From Teredinibacter turnerae T7901 (GTDB lineage: Bacteria; Pseudomonadota; Gammaproteobacteria; Pseudomonadales; Cellvibrionaceae): 64,000 nucleotides of DNA. The first letter of the stretch is position 1, and the number at the start of each line of letters is the position of its first letter. Made by a program: the position numbers and the translations under genes. Below are positions 36,467-45,582 of the stretch, piece by piece. The notes under the pieces are model-generated. The model saw only the letters and a program-made list of their open reading frames with translations, was not told the DNA's origin and ran no database searches. The stretch is taken from assembly GCF_000023025.1 (NCBI RefSeq), contig NC_012997.1, forward strand, positions 604,764-668,763, read 5' to 3'.

Positions 36467-37294
36467 GGCAGTCAGCTGTTCTCTTTCGGCGGATGACACT
36501 TGGCGTCCACATGGGGCGCAGGAGAATGGCAAGTATTGCGTGAGGCGGGTTTAGCAACAACCGAAAATTCGACAGGTAATTTTGGAGTTGGCGGCAGATG
36601 TGCGCGCAGCGTTTTGGGAAAGGTGTTGTTGCCTTTGTGAATTGCCTCCACCGGTTTATCTGCAGATCACACCGACGGCGCCCTGCTCACGAGTGAGTGC
36701 TAGGGTGCAGCTCTCTGGGCGCCATCTTCTGCACTTCTATCGATTGCCTGCGAAAGTAGCTGCGATTGACCTGAGTGGCGCATTTTTCCCGTGCAGGCGA
36801 CAAAAAAGATTTGAGTGCCCAGAAGGACAAGTATAAAAAACTGCCGTGGAGAGAGCATGGCGCACCTTTAGGGCAACAGGAGTTGCGTAAACTTCTGACA
36901 AGAAAATTAAAACCGCGATCTATGACAGTTGTTGTAGCACTGTAAAAAATCGATAGCACGGAATTCAGCCGTAACCTATTAGTTTGGCCGATATTGCCCA
37001 TAGATTCGGAGTATAGGGAGACTAATTCGTGTGCGTTTACTATTGCAGGATTGGTAGATAAACGCGAGCAGTTGCGCGTTTATATGGGTGCGATATTTAA
37101 CGACAGGTCGCGCACTGTAATCATGCCAACAGACAATAACTATGCCAATAAACAATAACTATAACGAGGCTTTAAAAGCCTAGCGCGCATGTCCTGCTCT
37201 GTCTCTGCAATCTCCCCTGTGGTCGGTTTCAGCCTCACAGGTTCGTTGCCAATTATAGATACACCAGTCTGCGCGTGGACAAGGAGAGAATGTC
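36467..37294. other. Intergenic region between ada and the DASS transporter
   Basis: About 830 bases between two divergent genes. I see no supported protein gene. The right half holds a tandem 19-base repeat (37123-37160) and a short inverted repeat AGGCTT/AAGCCT (37067-independent; located 37167-37181). AAGGAG at 37281-37286 is the transporter ribosome site. The unusually large gap suggests complex control or a decayed gene. Confidence 0.5.
37123..37160. repeat. Tandem 19-base direct repeat upstream of the DASS transporter
   Basis: ATGCCAACAGACAATAACT (37123-37141) is followed without gap by ATGCCAATAAACAATAACT (37142-37160), with two differences. It lies 135 bases before the transporter ATG. 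It may be a pair of operator half-sites or a local duplication. Confidence 0.7.
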
Positions 37295-38758
37295 ATGTCT
37301 GAAGTCATCCAATCGCACAGCGATTCCACTAATAACTCGGCTTACCCACTATTGTCCTTGCTGATTGGTCCTGTATGCATGTTGATTTTTGCATGGGTGC
37401 CACCGCCAGAAGGTTTGAATGATGCCGCCTGGGCAACCATCGGTCTGGTGCTCTGGATGGGCATCTGGTGGATCACTGAGGCAGTACCTATTCCTGTGAC
37501 ATCATTTTTACCGCTGATTGTCGCCCCACTATTGGGTATTGCTTCCATGAAGGAAACCGCAGCGCCCTATGCACATCCGCTCATTTTCTTGTTTATGGGC
37601 GGTTTTGTTTTGTCATTAGCGATGGAGCGGTGGGAGCTACACAAACGGGTGGCACTCAATACGCTCTTGATGATCGGCGCAAAACCCAGTGCGCAGATTG
37701 GTGGCATGATGGCGGTAACGGGCTTTTTGTCTATGTGGATGTCCAATACGGCAACTGCGGTTATGATGCTGCCAATCGGGCTGTCGGTGATTGATATGTT
37801 GCGCAGTGGGAAGCTGGAGTCTGCGGGCTTTGCCAATGCACTTCTCCTGGGGATCGCCTACTCTGCCTCTATTGGTGGCTTGGCCACTCTTATTGGTACG
37901 CCACCCAATGCGTTGATGGCGGCTTACCTCAACGATAACTTTGAAATTAACATCGGCTTTGCGGAATGGATGTATGTGGGTGTTCCTCTCTCTGCTGGCC
38001 TGTTGTTGTTCACCTGGTACACCCTGACTCACGTGACTTATAAAGTTGATCGGGTCACTTTGGACAACCCCAAGCATTTGTTTCGCGAACAATTGCGAGC
38101 ATTGGGGCCGATGAAGCGACCGGAAAAACTTGTACTGATGGTGTTCGCGGTTACCGCATTTGCGTGGATGTTTCGCCCCTTGCTGGCGGACCTACTGCAC
38201 TTGAAATTGAACGATACGGTAATTGCCATGGCAGCCGCCTGCGCGCTCTTTATTATTCCTGTGGATAAGCAGAGTACGCGTATTCTGACCTGGAACGACA
38301 CCGCAAAAATGCCCTGGGGAGTGTTGATGCTGTTTGGCGGTGGTTTGAGCCTGGCGGTTCTGATCAAGAGCTCCGGGCTGGCACTTGCCATTGCCGAACA
38401 GGTGGAACTGCTGCAGGGCATGCCCACCTGGATCATGATTGGTGCGGTGGTCTGCGTGATTGTGTTTCTAACCGAGGTGACCAGTAATACAGCGACGGCA
38501 GCAGGCTTTTTACCGCTTTTGGGGCCGGTTGCGTTAACCCTCGCTGGAACGCCGATGATGCTGGTTGTACCTGCTGCAATTGCTGCGAGTTGCGCGTTTA
38601 TGATGCCGGTGGCGACGCCACCGAACGCAATTGTTTTTTCATCCGGCCATTTAAAAATAAAAGATATGGTTTCCGCTGGCGTAATGCTTAACGTGTTTTC
38701 TATTGTCTGGGTGTCGTTAATTACCCTTACACTTGCCCGCTGGTTGCTTAATTTTTAA
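37295..38758 (+). CDS. DASS/SLC13-family sodium-coupled anion transporter
   Basis: 487 residues with about 11-12 helices. Family signatures are AVPIPVTSFLPLIVAPLLG, the first Na+-site loop MSNTATAVMMLPIGLSVI, GGLATLIGTPPNALMAAY, and the second EVTSNTATAAGFLPLLGP, ending with the ATPPNAIVFSSGHL loop. These SNT motifs are those of VcINDY-type proteins that import C4-dicarboxylates, citrate or sulfate with sodium. Substrate specificity cannot be fixed from sequence. AAGGAG eight bases upstream fixes the ATG. Confidence 0.92.
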   Translation: MSEVIQSHSDSTNNSAYPLLSLLIGPVCMLIFAWVPPPEGLNDAAWATIGLVLWMGIWWITEAVPIPVTSFLPLIVAPLLGIASMKETAAPYAHPLIFLFMGGFVLSLAMERWELHKRVALNTLLMIGAKPSAQIGGMMAVTGFLSMWMSNTATAVMMLPIGLSVIDMLRSGKLESAGFANALLLGIAYSASIGGLATLIGTPPNALMAAYLNDNFEINIGFAEWMYVGVPLSAGLLLFTWYTLTHVTYKVDRVTLDNPKHLFREQLRALGPMKRPEKLVLMVFAVTAFAWMFRPLLADLLHLKLNDTVIAMAAACALFIIPVDKQSTRILTWNDTAKMPWGVLMLFGGGLSLAVLIKSSGLALAIAEQVELLQGMPTWIMIGAVVCVIVFLTEVTSNTATAAGFLPLLGPVALTLAGTPMMLVVPAAIAASCAFMMPVATPPNAIVFSSGHLKIKDMVSAGVMLNVFSIVWVSLITLTLARWLLNF

Positions 38759-38845
38759 ATTGTAAAATATGTCACCTAAGTGTGGGAAGAGCCGCACTGG
38801 CTTGGCCCACACTAAGCAGTGCATCAAATGTTGGTATCGACGGGG

Positions 38846-39397
38846 CTAAAGGTTTTTTTCAGCAATTCTGGTGGGAATTCCATCCAGACTCTGCTGATTC
38901 TTGTTGCCCCAATACTCTTTGATGCCTTGCTCCCCCTGCTTTTCAGCCCAATCATTCAGCAATTCGCGATCGCCCACATAATTAAAATATGGCACTGACA
39001 TACCGCACGAGGTTTGTACCATGTCGATGTCCAGCACAAATATTTGCCGTGCTCCTGGCTGCGGAGTGAACAGAGAGTAGGTTTCCTGCCAGGTGTCGTC
39101 GTTGTGATGAATTGCGGTTGCAGTTCCGTACAATCGCAAAATTACCGGTTTACCTTCAAATGCGGCAAACATAATGGTCATACGAGGATGAGTTTGCACG
39201 TGTGCGGCAGTCTCGTTTCCGCTGCCGGTAACGTTTAACCATGCGACTTGGTTGGTGTTGATTACCCGCAGCGAATCCAAACCTTTAGGAGAAATATTGA
39301 CTTTGCTGGTGTCGGTTGCGGTGCCGACAAAAAAGATTTTTTGCTGCGCGATAAACTCTATGTGATTTTCTTTGAGTTCCGAAAATTGCTTACCCAT
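38846..39397 (-). CDS. Pyridoxamine 5'-phosphate oxidase-like FMN-binding protein
   Basis: 183 residues from ATG 39397, preceded by AAGGA at a normal distance; a longer frame from TTG 39484 is less likely. The split-barrel PNPOx fold shows IAQQKIFFVGTATDTSKVN, NISPKGLDSLRV, VQTHPRMTIMFAAFEGKP and a final VDSLDGIP-like segment. It is probably a flavin- or heme-dependent oxidoreductase of the general-stress type rather than a true PdxH, which has a different C-terminus. Substrate unknown. Confidence 0.8.
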   Translation of the reverse strand: MGKQFSELKENHIEFIAQQKIFFVGTATDTSKVNISPKGLDSLRVINTNQVAWLNVTGSGNETAAHVQTHPRMTIMFAAFEGKPVILRLYGTATAIHHNDDTWQETYSLFTPQPGARQIFVLDIDMVQTSCGMSVPYFNYVGDRELLNDWAEKQGEQGIKEYWGNKNQQSLDGIPTRIAEKNL

Positions 39398-39494
39398 TGT
39401 GGTCGTCCTTCCGCCAAGGTGGTTGTAAGGTCGTAATTGTACTACGAAGTGCAACGTGGATTTTCTCGTCAGGCCATTTGCCAACGCTCACTTA

Positions 39495-39899
39495 TCACTG
39501 TTGTGGTGGAAATCCGTCGAATGTGGGTGCGTCCGGGTCGACCCAGTCTGCACGATCAGCAAAAAATATTTTGGCTCCCGCGGGGATTGGGGGCTCTTCG
39601 TCGAGGCTGCCTGCGGGAACAAGTGCCATAGTGTCGTCTATTTGGGTGGGTAGTGCAGAGCCACAATGGGTGCAAAAGCTCTTTACATGTCTGCAATTTT
39701 CGTGGTTGTAGGTATTGATCGTATCGGTATTGCCTTCCCAATTAAGTGCGGCTTCACGTACAAAAATATTCGCCGCGTGGGCTGAGCCCGTGTCTTTTCT
39801 ACAGCGAGAGCAATAACACAGAAAAAAAGCGGCATAGTCACCGGTGAGTGAAAAACGGGCTTTGCCACACAGGCAGGAACCAGAAATTGTTGATGGCAT
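39495..39899 (-). CDS. GFA-family (glutathione-dependent formaldehyde-activating-like) protein
   Basis: 134 residues from ATG 39899. Zinc-binding Cys pairs are visible: SCLCGKARF, CYCSRCRKDTGSAH and SFCTHCGSALPT, the layout of GFA/CENP-V-like domains (PF04828). Members bind zinc and act on glutathione adducts or have unknown roles. It lies between two minus-strand genes, 13 bases after DUF6174 and about 100 before the PNPOx-like gene, so all three may share a transcript. Confidence 0.88.
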   Translation of the reverse strand: MPSTISGSCLCGKARFSLTGDYAAFFLCYCSRCRKDTGSAHAANIFVREAALNWEGNTDTINTYNHENCRHVKSFCTHCGSALPTQIDDTMALVPAGSLDEEPPIPAGAKIFFADRADWVDPDAPTFDGFPPQQ

Positions 39900-39912
39900 A
39901 CTAGGCACTCTT

Positions 39913-40380
39913 CTAGATTTGGATGGGGTTGAAATCGGTAATATTTAAGGTGAACTCGTCATCAATAGCGTTTTTGTATAAATCGACATCCACTTGCTCG
40001 GGGTAGCCGTAGGTACTGTTATAGATCACTGTTACCTCATCAGCTTGGTCTACAATGAGCTCCTCAATCGTATCAAAAAGCTCGTCGATGTTTTGCACAT
40101 AGGCGAGTTCTTCATCGCTTAAATAAGTGCCGCTCGGGGTGTAAAAGGCGCTAGTCACCTGATTGTTTTGTACTTCGATAATCAGAGCTTCTGTTTGTGG
40201 GCAAAAACAAAATCGGCGATAGGTGAATTGGTAATAACTTAAATTTGCTTTGCTCCATATTGCGCGCGCCTCGTCTAATTCCTTGGTGCTGTGATCTTTG
40301 TTGTCGCCGTTACACCCCAGCAACACAATGGACGTAAACAGTGGCAGCAATATGGTTGTAGCTTTACGTGCGATATTCAT
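39913..40380 (-). CDS. DUF6174-like lipoprotein
   Basis: 155 residues from ATG 40380, with AAGGA seven bases upstream. The lipobox IVLLGC gives an N-terminal lipidated Cys. The mature part has SYYQFTYRRFCFCPQTEAL and a YGYPEQVDVDLYKNAIDDEF end, matching the small DUF6174 domain whose role is unknown. The paired Cys in RFCFCP could bind a metal or form a disulfide. It is followed after 13 bases by the GFA gene. Confidence 0.75.
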   Translation of the reverse strand: MNIARKATTILLPLFTSIVLLGCNGDNKDHSTKELDEARAIWSKANLSYYQFTYRRFCFCPQTEALIIEVQNNQVTSAFYTPSGTYLSDEELAYVQNIDELFDTIEELIVDQADEVTVIYNSTYGYPEQVDVDLYKNAIDDEFTLNITDFNPIQI

Positions 40381-40439
40381 TGTTATGTCCTTTGTAATGA
40401 AGTACACGGAGTGTGCGCTTCACTTGCGCAGTTTGCCTG

Positions 40440-41345
40440 TTATTTTTTGTAATCCTGCTTTTTCTCAAACACGATGTAAGCCGAATACTCGCGCATTTTT
40501 CCTGTTATCTTATCTTCGCCGAACAGTCGTTTAAGCAGGTTTACCCACCAGGGTAGTGGAAAGCTTCGCTGGTGTTTCGCCGCGAAATCCGCTAAAAAAT
40601 GGATGTCGTGTTTTATCCAGCCATTATCCTCAAACAGACCAAACCAGTCGGTGGGGAAAAACCGAAACACTGCGTCGCCCAGGGCGCTCTGAAATTTAGG
40701 TGATTGGTATCTTGGATATAGGTCTTTCGAGTAATACTCGTTTATCCAATAGTTAAAGTTCGGCTGTCTATATAGGTCTTGCGCCAGTTGGATGACGTCC
40801 GTTTCAGTTAAATAGGGTGTGACGCCTTCGGTAAGTAAAATCGCCGGTCCGTATGTGTTATTGAGTTCGGCGAAAAGGTTTTTTCGCGCATCTGTATTGG
40901 ATAGATCCAGGCCTACACGCTCCAGCTGGCAGTGCGGGGTTTCGTTGCGCAATTTTTCACTTTTGAACGCAACCACATCTGGGAAATCGACTTCGATCCA
41001 GCGCGTTTCCGGCGGTAAGTCCAGTCGATACGGGCGCGTATCCAGCCCGGCCCCCAAATTAATTACCGTGTTGCAGGATTGCTGGAGGTAGCGAAGAATA
41101 AAGTCGTCGATAATTGGTGTGCGAATAGTGACTGACCAGTAACCATACTTGGCAAACGGCTTCATTGACCTGGCCATTTGTTCAGTGCGTTCGTTAAGTA
41201 ACAAAGCAGAGTAAGGGTCGTGAAACAAGGCATCGGGACGCAGCGTTTCTTGTGCGCGGTAACTGGCGACCCAGAAAGCGGTATCCGCAACCGTTGTTTT
41301 CGTGTTCGTTTTACTTTTACTTTTATTGATAGTTTTAGTGTCCAT
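40440..41345 (-). CDS. Class I SAM-dependent methyltransferase, leucine-carboxyl-methyltransferase type
   Basis: 301 residues from ATG 41345, which has a GAGG site seven bases upstream. A low-complexity Lys/Ser/Thr N-terminus (residues 1-20) is followed by an LCM-type fold (PF04072): FWVASYRAQETLRPDALFHDP, the SAM loop INLGAGLDTRPYRLDLP, and EVDFPDVVAFKSEKL. Related bacterial proteins methylate small-molecule or polyketide carboxylates; the substrate here is unknown. No polyketide or peptide synthetase genes are nearby. Confidence 0.85.
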   Translation of the reverse strand: MDTKTINKSKSKTNTKTTVADTAFWVASYRAQETLRPDALFHDPYSALLLNERTEQMARSMKPFAKYGYWSVTIRTPIIDDFILRYLQQSCNTVINLGAGLDTRPYRLDLPPETRWIEVDFPDVVAFKSEKLRNETPHCQLERVGLDLSNTDARKNLFAELNNTYGPAILLTEGVTPYLTETDVIQLAQDLYRQPNFNYWINEYYSKDLYPRYQSPKFQSALGDAVFRFFPTDWFGLFEDNGWIKHDIHFLADFAAKHQRSFPLPWWVNLLKRLFGEDKITGKMREYSAYIVFEKKQDYKK

Positions 41346-41437
41346 GAGTATGCCTCTGTGGTGACACTGTATGAAGACGTCCATGCCCGGCAGTGTGACC
41401 GGTTATCATGACAGCCAGTCGACTTTTATCGTTTTAT

Positions 41438-41830
41438 TCAAATATCCAGCAATGCCAGACGTGCGACGAGAAAGTAAAATGGCAACGCGAGAAAATGCCC
41501 TGCAAACAGGGTTGTCAAATAGGCTCTACGTGAGGCAGCGCGCTCAATCCAATGCATTTTAGGAAACCAGTGCGTTGCCGCAGCATAACAAAACAGCCCG
41601 ATGGCGTAGGCTTGCCAAAGAAGAGCTGGCCCCACTGGCAGCTGGTGGTAATGCAACAGCAACCCGGCGAAGCCCAGCGCGAAATAAACAAACATAATTG
41701 CTTCTTCCCATTGCACAATGCGTGGCGTCTGTTCGTATCTGCCGCGCATTTTTAATATGATTTTTACAGCGGCGCTCAGCGTGAATAACACGGTGAGAGA
41801 ACAAACGTAGAAATAGAGAGCCATTTCCAT
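41438..41830 (-). CDS. Small integral membrane protein, unknown function
   Basis: 130 residues from ATG 41830, after an AGGGA site; the longer frame starts at TTG. Four hydrophobic segments (about 5-22, 40-58, 68-85 and 102-124) with a polar loop RGRYEQTPRIVQWEEA between the first two. I do not recognise a family. It is followed on the same strand by the methyltransferase gene. Confidence 0.55.
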   Translation of the reverse strand: MEMALYFYVCSLTVLFTLSAAVKIILKMRGRYEQTPRIVQWEEAIMFVYFALGFAGLLLHYHQLPVGPALLWQAYAIGLFCYAAATHWFPKMHWIERAASRRAYLTTLFAGHFLALPFYFLVARLALLDI

Positions 41831-42055
41831 ATTTTTATTTCCCTGTTTTGCTGCCAATCTCTGGTGTACGATCTACTGCTTAGAGTGTTGTCATTTTACG
41901 TTAGGTTGTTAACGCGATAACATTTGCGCGTGGCCAACGGCTCGCTTGAACGCAACCGTTGCATCCGTTTTACCACCTCACGTTGGCTGAGTGCAAATGG
42001 CAAGGCATTCAGCGTTGTGCGGCTGCTATTTCGGGTTGTTGTTTCTATTAAACCG

Positions 42056-42089
42056 GCGATTAAATAGATGATCCTACCTATTTAATCGC
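42056..42089. repeat. Perfect 12-base inverted repeat in the pfkA upstream region
   Basis: GCGATTAAATAG (42056-42067) and CTATTTAATCGC (42078-42089) are exact reverse complements with a ten-base spacer. No U-tract follows on either strand, so an operator or an RNA processing hairpin is more likely than a terminator. Confidence 0.7.
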
Positions 42090-42411
42090 GGGTCCTTGAA
42101 ATACTCACGAAAATGTCTGAATTTCCTGATATTTCAACGATTTACATTGCCGATCTGGCAATGGCGGTGCTTCTCAGACCTGCCTGTTAACTTCGCAATT
42201 TTCACTGCCCAGTTAATAGGCTCGCAGGGATCGGTGATCTAGCTTGTGTACAAGAGGTCGAAAAATGATCGCCACGGCTCTTCAGGTAACGGCTGGTGAA
42301 TTTTTAACCCGCCGACCAGCATAAATCTCATTAAAACGAAGCAAATACCGGGTTGGCGGGGCAAACTTTTTTCGGTTTGATCTAACAACATCTGTTTCCC
42401 TGTGCCTGTCT

Positions 42412-42420
42412 TGCTATAAT
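42412..42420 (+). promoter_or_regulatory. Probable extended -10 promoter of pfkA
   Basis: TGCTATAAT is an extended -10 box with a perfect hexamer. The -35 match is poor. The predicted start near 42427 leaves a leader of roughly 170 bases. Confidence 0.55.
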
Positions 42421-42594
42421 TGCAGCCCGGATGTGCGGGCCGTCCGACATCCTTATAAAAAAACAGGATTTACCCACGCCAGGGCATAAACCTTCCTACT
42501 TTCGGTTCAACATGTACCGGTTCACTGTGCACTAGAATCGAGCCAGAACACACTGCAATCAAGGGTTGCGGACTTTTCACAACAGGAAACTGAC

Positions 42595-43557
42595 ATGGTA
42601 AAAAATATTGGTGTGCTTACCAGCGGTGGCGATGCCCCCGGAATGAACGCTGCGGTACGAGCTGTCGTTCGCACCGCGCTGCACTACGACGTCGGGGTGT
42701 ATGGCATTTACAACGGTTACCTGGGGTTGTATCGCAATGAGATACAGCCGATGACTCGCCGCTCCGTTGCCGATACGATAAACCGTGGGGGCACCTTTTT
42801 GGGTTCTGCGCGGTTTCCTGAGTTCAAGGAAGAGGCCGTGCGTGAGGAGGCGATCAAAAATCTGCGCAAGCACGAGATAGACGCATTGGTGGTTGTAGGT
42901 GGTGATGGCTCGTATATGGGCGCCAAGAAACTCACCGAGATGGGGTTCCCCTGTATCGGGTTGCCCGGCACCATCGACAACGATGTTGCTGGTACCGACT
43001 ACACCATTGGCTACTTTACAGCGCTCAATACGGTACTGGATGCGCTCGACCGCTTGCGTGATACCTCCAGCTCCCACAAGCGTATTTCTGTGGTGGAAAT
43101 CATGGGGCGCCACTGTGGTGATTTGACCGTATGGTCCGCTATCGGCAGCGGTGCGGAATACGCTATTGTGCCGGAAATGCCGTTCGACGAAGACAAGTTC
43201 CTGGAGCAGTTGCGCGATCAGGTGGGTCACGGCAAAAACCACGCGATTGTTTGTATCACCGAAAAGATCACTGATGTAAACCGGCTCGCCAAGCGCATTG
43301 AGCAGGAAACCGGCCTGGAAACGCGTGCCACCGTGCTGGGGCATATCCAGCGCGGGGGAGCGCCGACAGCATTTGACCGCATATTGGCGAGCCGTATGGG
43401 TGCTTACGCTGTAGAGCTGCTGCGTCAGGGATACGGCGGTCGTTGCGTGGGAATCCAGGCTAACGAACTGGTGCATCACGATATTATCGACGCGCTCGAA
43501 AATATGTCGCGCCCGTTCAAAGACTGTTTACTCGACCTGGCTCATCGCCTGGCGTAA
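42595..43557 (+). CDS. pfkA: ATP-dependent 6-phosphofructokinase
   Basis: 320 residues, the length of E. coli PfkA. It phosphorylates fructose 6-phosphate in glycolysis. Hallmarks are [39 protein letters not shown] and [20 protein letters not shown]. The Gly in GGDGS and in PGTIDND mark the ATP type; pyrophosphate enzymes have Asp and Lys there. Effector-site arginines in the N-terminal helix are kept, so allosteric control by ADP/PEP is likely. AGGA eight bases upstream fixes the start. Many pseudomonads lack this enzyme, so its presence fits a sugar-eating lifestyle. Confidence 0.96.
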   Translation: MVKNIGVLTSGGDAPGMNAAVRAVVRTALHYDVGVYGIYNGYLGLYRNEIQPMTRRSVADTINRGGTFLGSARFPEFKEEAVREEAIKNLRKHEIDALVVVGGDGSYMGAKKLTEMGFPCIGLPGTIDNDVAGTDYTIGYFTALNTVLDALDRLRDTSSSHKRISVVEIMGRHCGDLTVWSAIGSGAEYAIVPEMPFDEDKFLEQLRDQVGHGKNHAIVCITEKITDVNRLAKRIEQETGLETRATVLGHIQRGGAPTAFDRILASRMGAYAVELLRQGYGGRCVGIQANELVHHDIIDALENMSRPFKDCLLDLAHRLA

Positions 43558-43775
43558 TCACACAGTGACTATTGGCTGGTGGGGCAGGGAGGTGCCACCA
43601 GTATCGGTGCCGCTACAGTAAATGGTCTGCCGAGGTATTCAACGTCTGTGAGTGAGTACTTGCTTGGTTTTTGGGCTCCGATTTTCAAACCTCTGTATTT
43701 CAGACGTCTCTTTTCTCGTCCTCGTTTTTCACCTGGTTTCTCCCAGGCTGAGTAAGCCAATTTAACAGGTGCGCC

Positions 43776-44144
43776 ATGTCTACAAAACCACGTCAATTTG
43801 CATCCATTGATGAGCTTCAAACCTACCTTCTCTCCTACGCCAAAGAGCGAGATTGGGAGCAGTTTCACGCACCGAAAAACCTGGTGATGGCGTTGTCGGT
43901 TGAGGTTGCGGAGTTGACTGAGCACTTTCAATGGTTGAGTGAAGAGCAGTCGAAGACTCTGGGTCCAGATAAGTTGGCAGAAGTAACGGCGGAGATGGCG
44001 GACGTTTTCATGTATCTTGCCCGGCTCGCCCAGGTTCTTGATGTGGATATTCTTGCGGCCTGCGCCGCCAAGTCGGAGGATAATGAGCAGCGTTATCCTC
44101 CTGACAAAGTGCGTGGCAGCGCAAAAAAATATTCGGAGTATTAA
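43776..44144 (+). CDS. MazG-like nucleotide pyrophosphohydrolase
   Basis: 122 residues, one all-alpha NTP pyrophosphohydrolase domain. Metal-binding acidic residues appear in MALSVEVAELTEHFQWLSEE and EVTAEMADVFMYLARLAQ (ExxE then ExxD). It is shorter than cellular MazG and resembles the dCTPase/RS21-C6 type that removes odd nucleotides. It is 218 bases after pfkA; the leader contains a short CCTGG/CCAGG hairpin. Confidence 0.88.
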   Translation: MSTKPRQFASIDELQTYLLSYAKERDWEQFHAPKNLVMALSVEVAELTEHFQWLSEEQSKTLGPDKLAEVTAEMADVFMYLARLAQVLDVDILAACAAKSEDNEQRYPPDKVRGSAKKYSEY

Positions 44145-44180
44145 GTTCTGCCAATACGCGCTGGTGCAGCGAGGATCGAA

Positions 44181-45083
44181 CTAACGGGGCTGGAACCAGA
44201 GTTCCTTGCGCTGAACTGGCGTTTTTGCGGGTAGTAACGGGTTATTTACGGTTAAAACCCGACGCTGGGGTAAGTTGGCGCGTGCAATCGCGTTGGCGAA
44301 ACTGGCATTAAATAGTCGGTCGAACGAACCGTCTGCTATGGCTGCATTCAGACCTTTTTCAATCTCTTCTGCCAGTTGTGCGTTATCTTTGCTGACAAAA
44401 AAATAATAGGCGGCGTAATAGTGCACAGCCAAGGAATCCTCCACCACAATATTGCTACTGGGGGAACTGTCGATTTCCTGCCATATTTCAGCCACGCTGC
44501 GCGGAAAATAGTCTACGTCGTGAGTGTCCAGCAGCCGGAACAGGCTCATCCAATCCAGTGACGTGCGCAAACGAAATCCATTGGCAACCAGTATGCCCGT
44601 GTCAGGCCAGTCGAGACCATGCACTGCCAGCTTTCTTTTGAGCTGGGCGAGAGTTGTTATAGTGGCAAAATCAGTCTCGTCCTCCCGGTGTACGAGCAGC
44701 AGGCGCCAGCCAATTAGCCCTTTGTAAAGGGGAATGCGGACCGGTATCAGGCTGTTCTCGTGTCGCATGTTGGTCATCATCCAGTGCACATCGTAGCGTT
44801 TCGCCTGCAAATATTTTTCGCTACGGTTTTCACTCATCGGCGGTAACTGCACCGGCGACAGCCGGTAGCTCGTTCCACTCTTGTCTAACGCCAGTTGCAA
44901 TAGCTGCAAAAAGTACCTGTCGCGTTGCAGGAAATAGGTGTTGTTGGACGTGGGGTGGCGAACGACCATTTCATTTCGTGGTAGGTAGGTAGAACTCGCC
45001 GCTCCTGCCGACAGCAGCGTTCCCGCCACTACGGAGGCAATCAGAACCAACTTACCTGGTACGCCGTACGTCACCGCAATCAC
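44181..45083 (-). CDS. Periplasmic amino-acid-type solute-binding-like protein
   Basis: 300 residues, apparent GTG start. A signal peptide (about 1-30, ASVVAGTLLSAGAASS) leads to a type II periplasmic binding fold (about 40-270): YFLQLLQLALDKSGTSYRL, YDVHWMMTNMRHENSLIPVR, LLDTHDVDYFPRSVAEIW and AYYFFVSKDNAQLAEEIEKG. Stand-alone proteins of this kind in Cellvibrionaceae-like bacteria are often near sensors rather than ABC transporters. None is here, so the ligand and partner are unknown. It is convergent with the MazG-like gene. Confidence 0.78.
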   Translation of the reverse strand: MIAVTYGVPGKLVLIASVVAGTLLSAGAASSTYLPRNEMVVRHPTSNNTYFLQRDRYFLQLLQLALDKSGTSYRLSPVQLPPMSENRSEKYLQAKRYDVHWMMTNMRHENSLIPVRIPLYKGLIGWRLLLVHREDETDFATITTLAQLKRKLAVHGLDWPDTGILVANGFRLRTSLDWMSLFRLLDTHDVDYFPRSVAEIWQEIDSSPSSNIVVEDSLAVHYYAAYYFFVSKDNAQLAEEIEKGLNAAIADGSFDRLFNASFANAIARANLPQRRVLTVNNPLLPAKTPVQRKELWFQPR

Positions 45084-45582
45084 TCCTAAATTACACGCCT
45101 TTATGCTTATTCCGGTCCTGAAGAACGGGGCGTTTTGGTATATCTGGAATATAGACAGTAGTAAATATAGACACGCAAAGACCTCAGGTGAACCCTTTAG
45201 TGTGCAAATACCCTGGCTTTATGACTCCAGCCCGAGCGACCACTGATGGGTTACGCGTGACCGCTTGTCGGTGCGCGCGGACGTGCAACGTGTTTTTGTC
45301 TGGAAATGAGACATGGCGCAACACTCCAGCAGATTTTTAATTCCTTTTAAATGTTCGAACTTTGTTAAATAAGTTACTGTTTTATCAGTATTTTGGCTAA
45401 ATTTATTCATAAGATAGTGGTAAGCTTCAACGCTTATTATGCGACACACTAGCCAGGCTAAACGGTCACTATTTCATAGCTGGTTAGCGTTGTTTATGCC
45501 ATCGGCAGAGGTTGTTGGTGGGTATGGAAATCGGTATAGCGGTTGTAACCTGGCGATTCATTCGTGCGGAGGACGGGGTTAA
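45084..45582. other. 500-base intergenic region
   Basis: Divergent promoter region between the solute-binding-like gene and the large lipoprotein gene. A/T-rich in the centre. The GGAGGA ribosome site of the lipoprotein (45568-45573) is the only clear element; no protein or RNA gene is supported. Confidence 0.5.

Larger units (their letters stand above)
41831..42594. other. Intergenic region upstream of pfkA
   Basis: About 760 bases between divergent genes. No supported protein gene. It contains a perfect 12-base inverted repeat (42056-42089) and the pfkA promoter (42412-42420) with a leader of about 170 bases. A short GCCCG/CGGGC hairpin lies at the start of that leader. Confidence 0.55.

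Noticed and set aside
36582-37001. Small frames in the gap between ada and the DASS transporter
   Set aside because: No ribosome site, no family resemblance and low-complexity sequence; the region is better read as non-coding.
43569-43931. 120-codon minus-strand frame after pfkA
   Set aside because: It overlaps the MazG-like gene on the other strand and has no recognisable motif.
45219-45449. 76-codon minus-strand frame before the YfaP-like lipoprotein gene
   Set aside because: Poor start, no recognised family and atypical composition. It may be chance.
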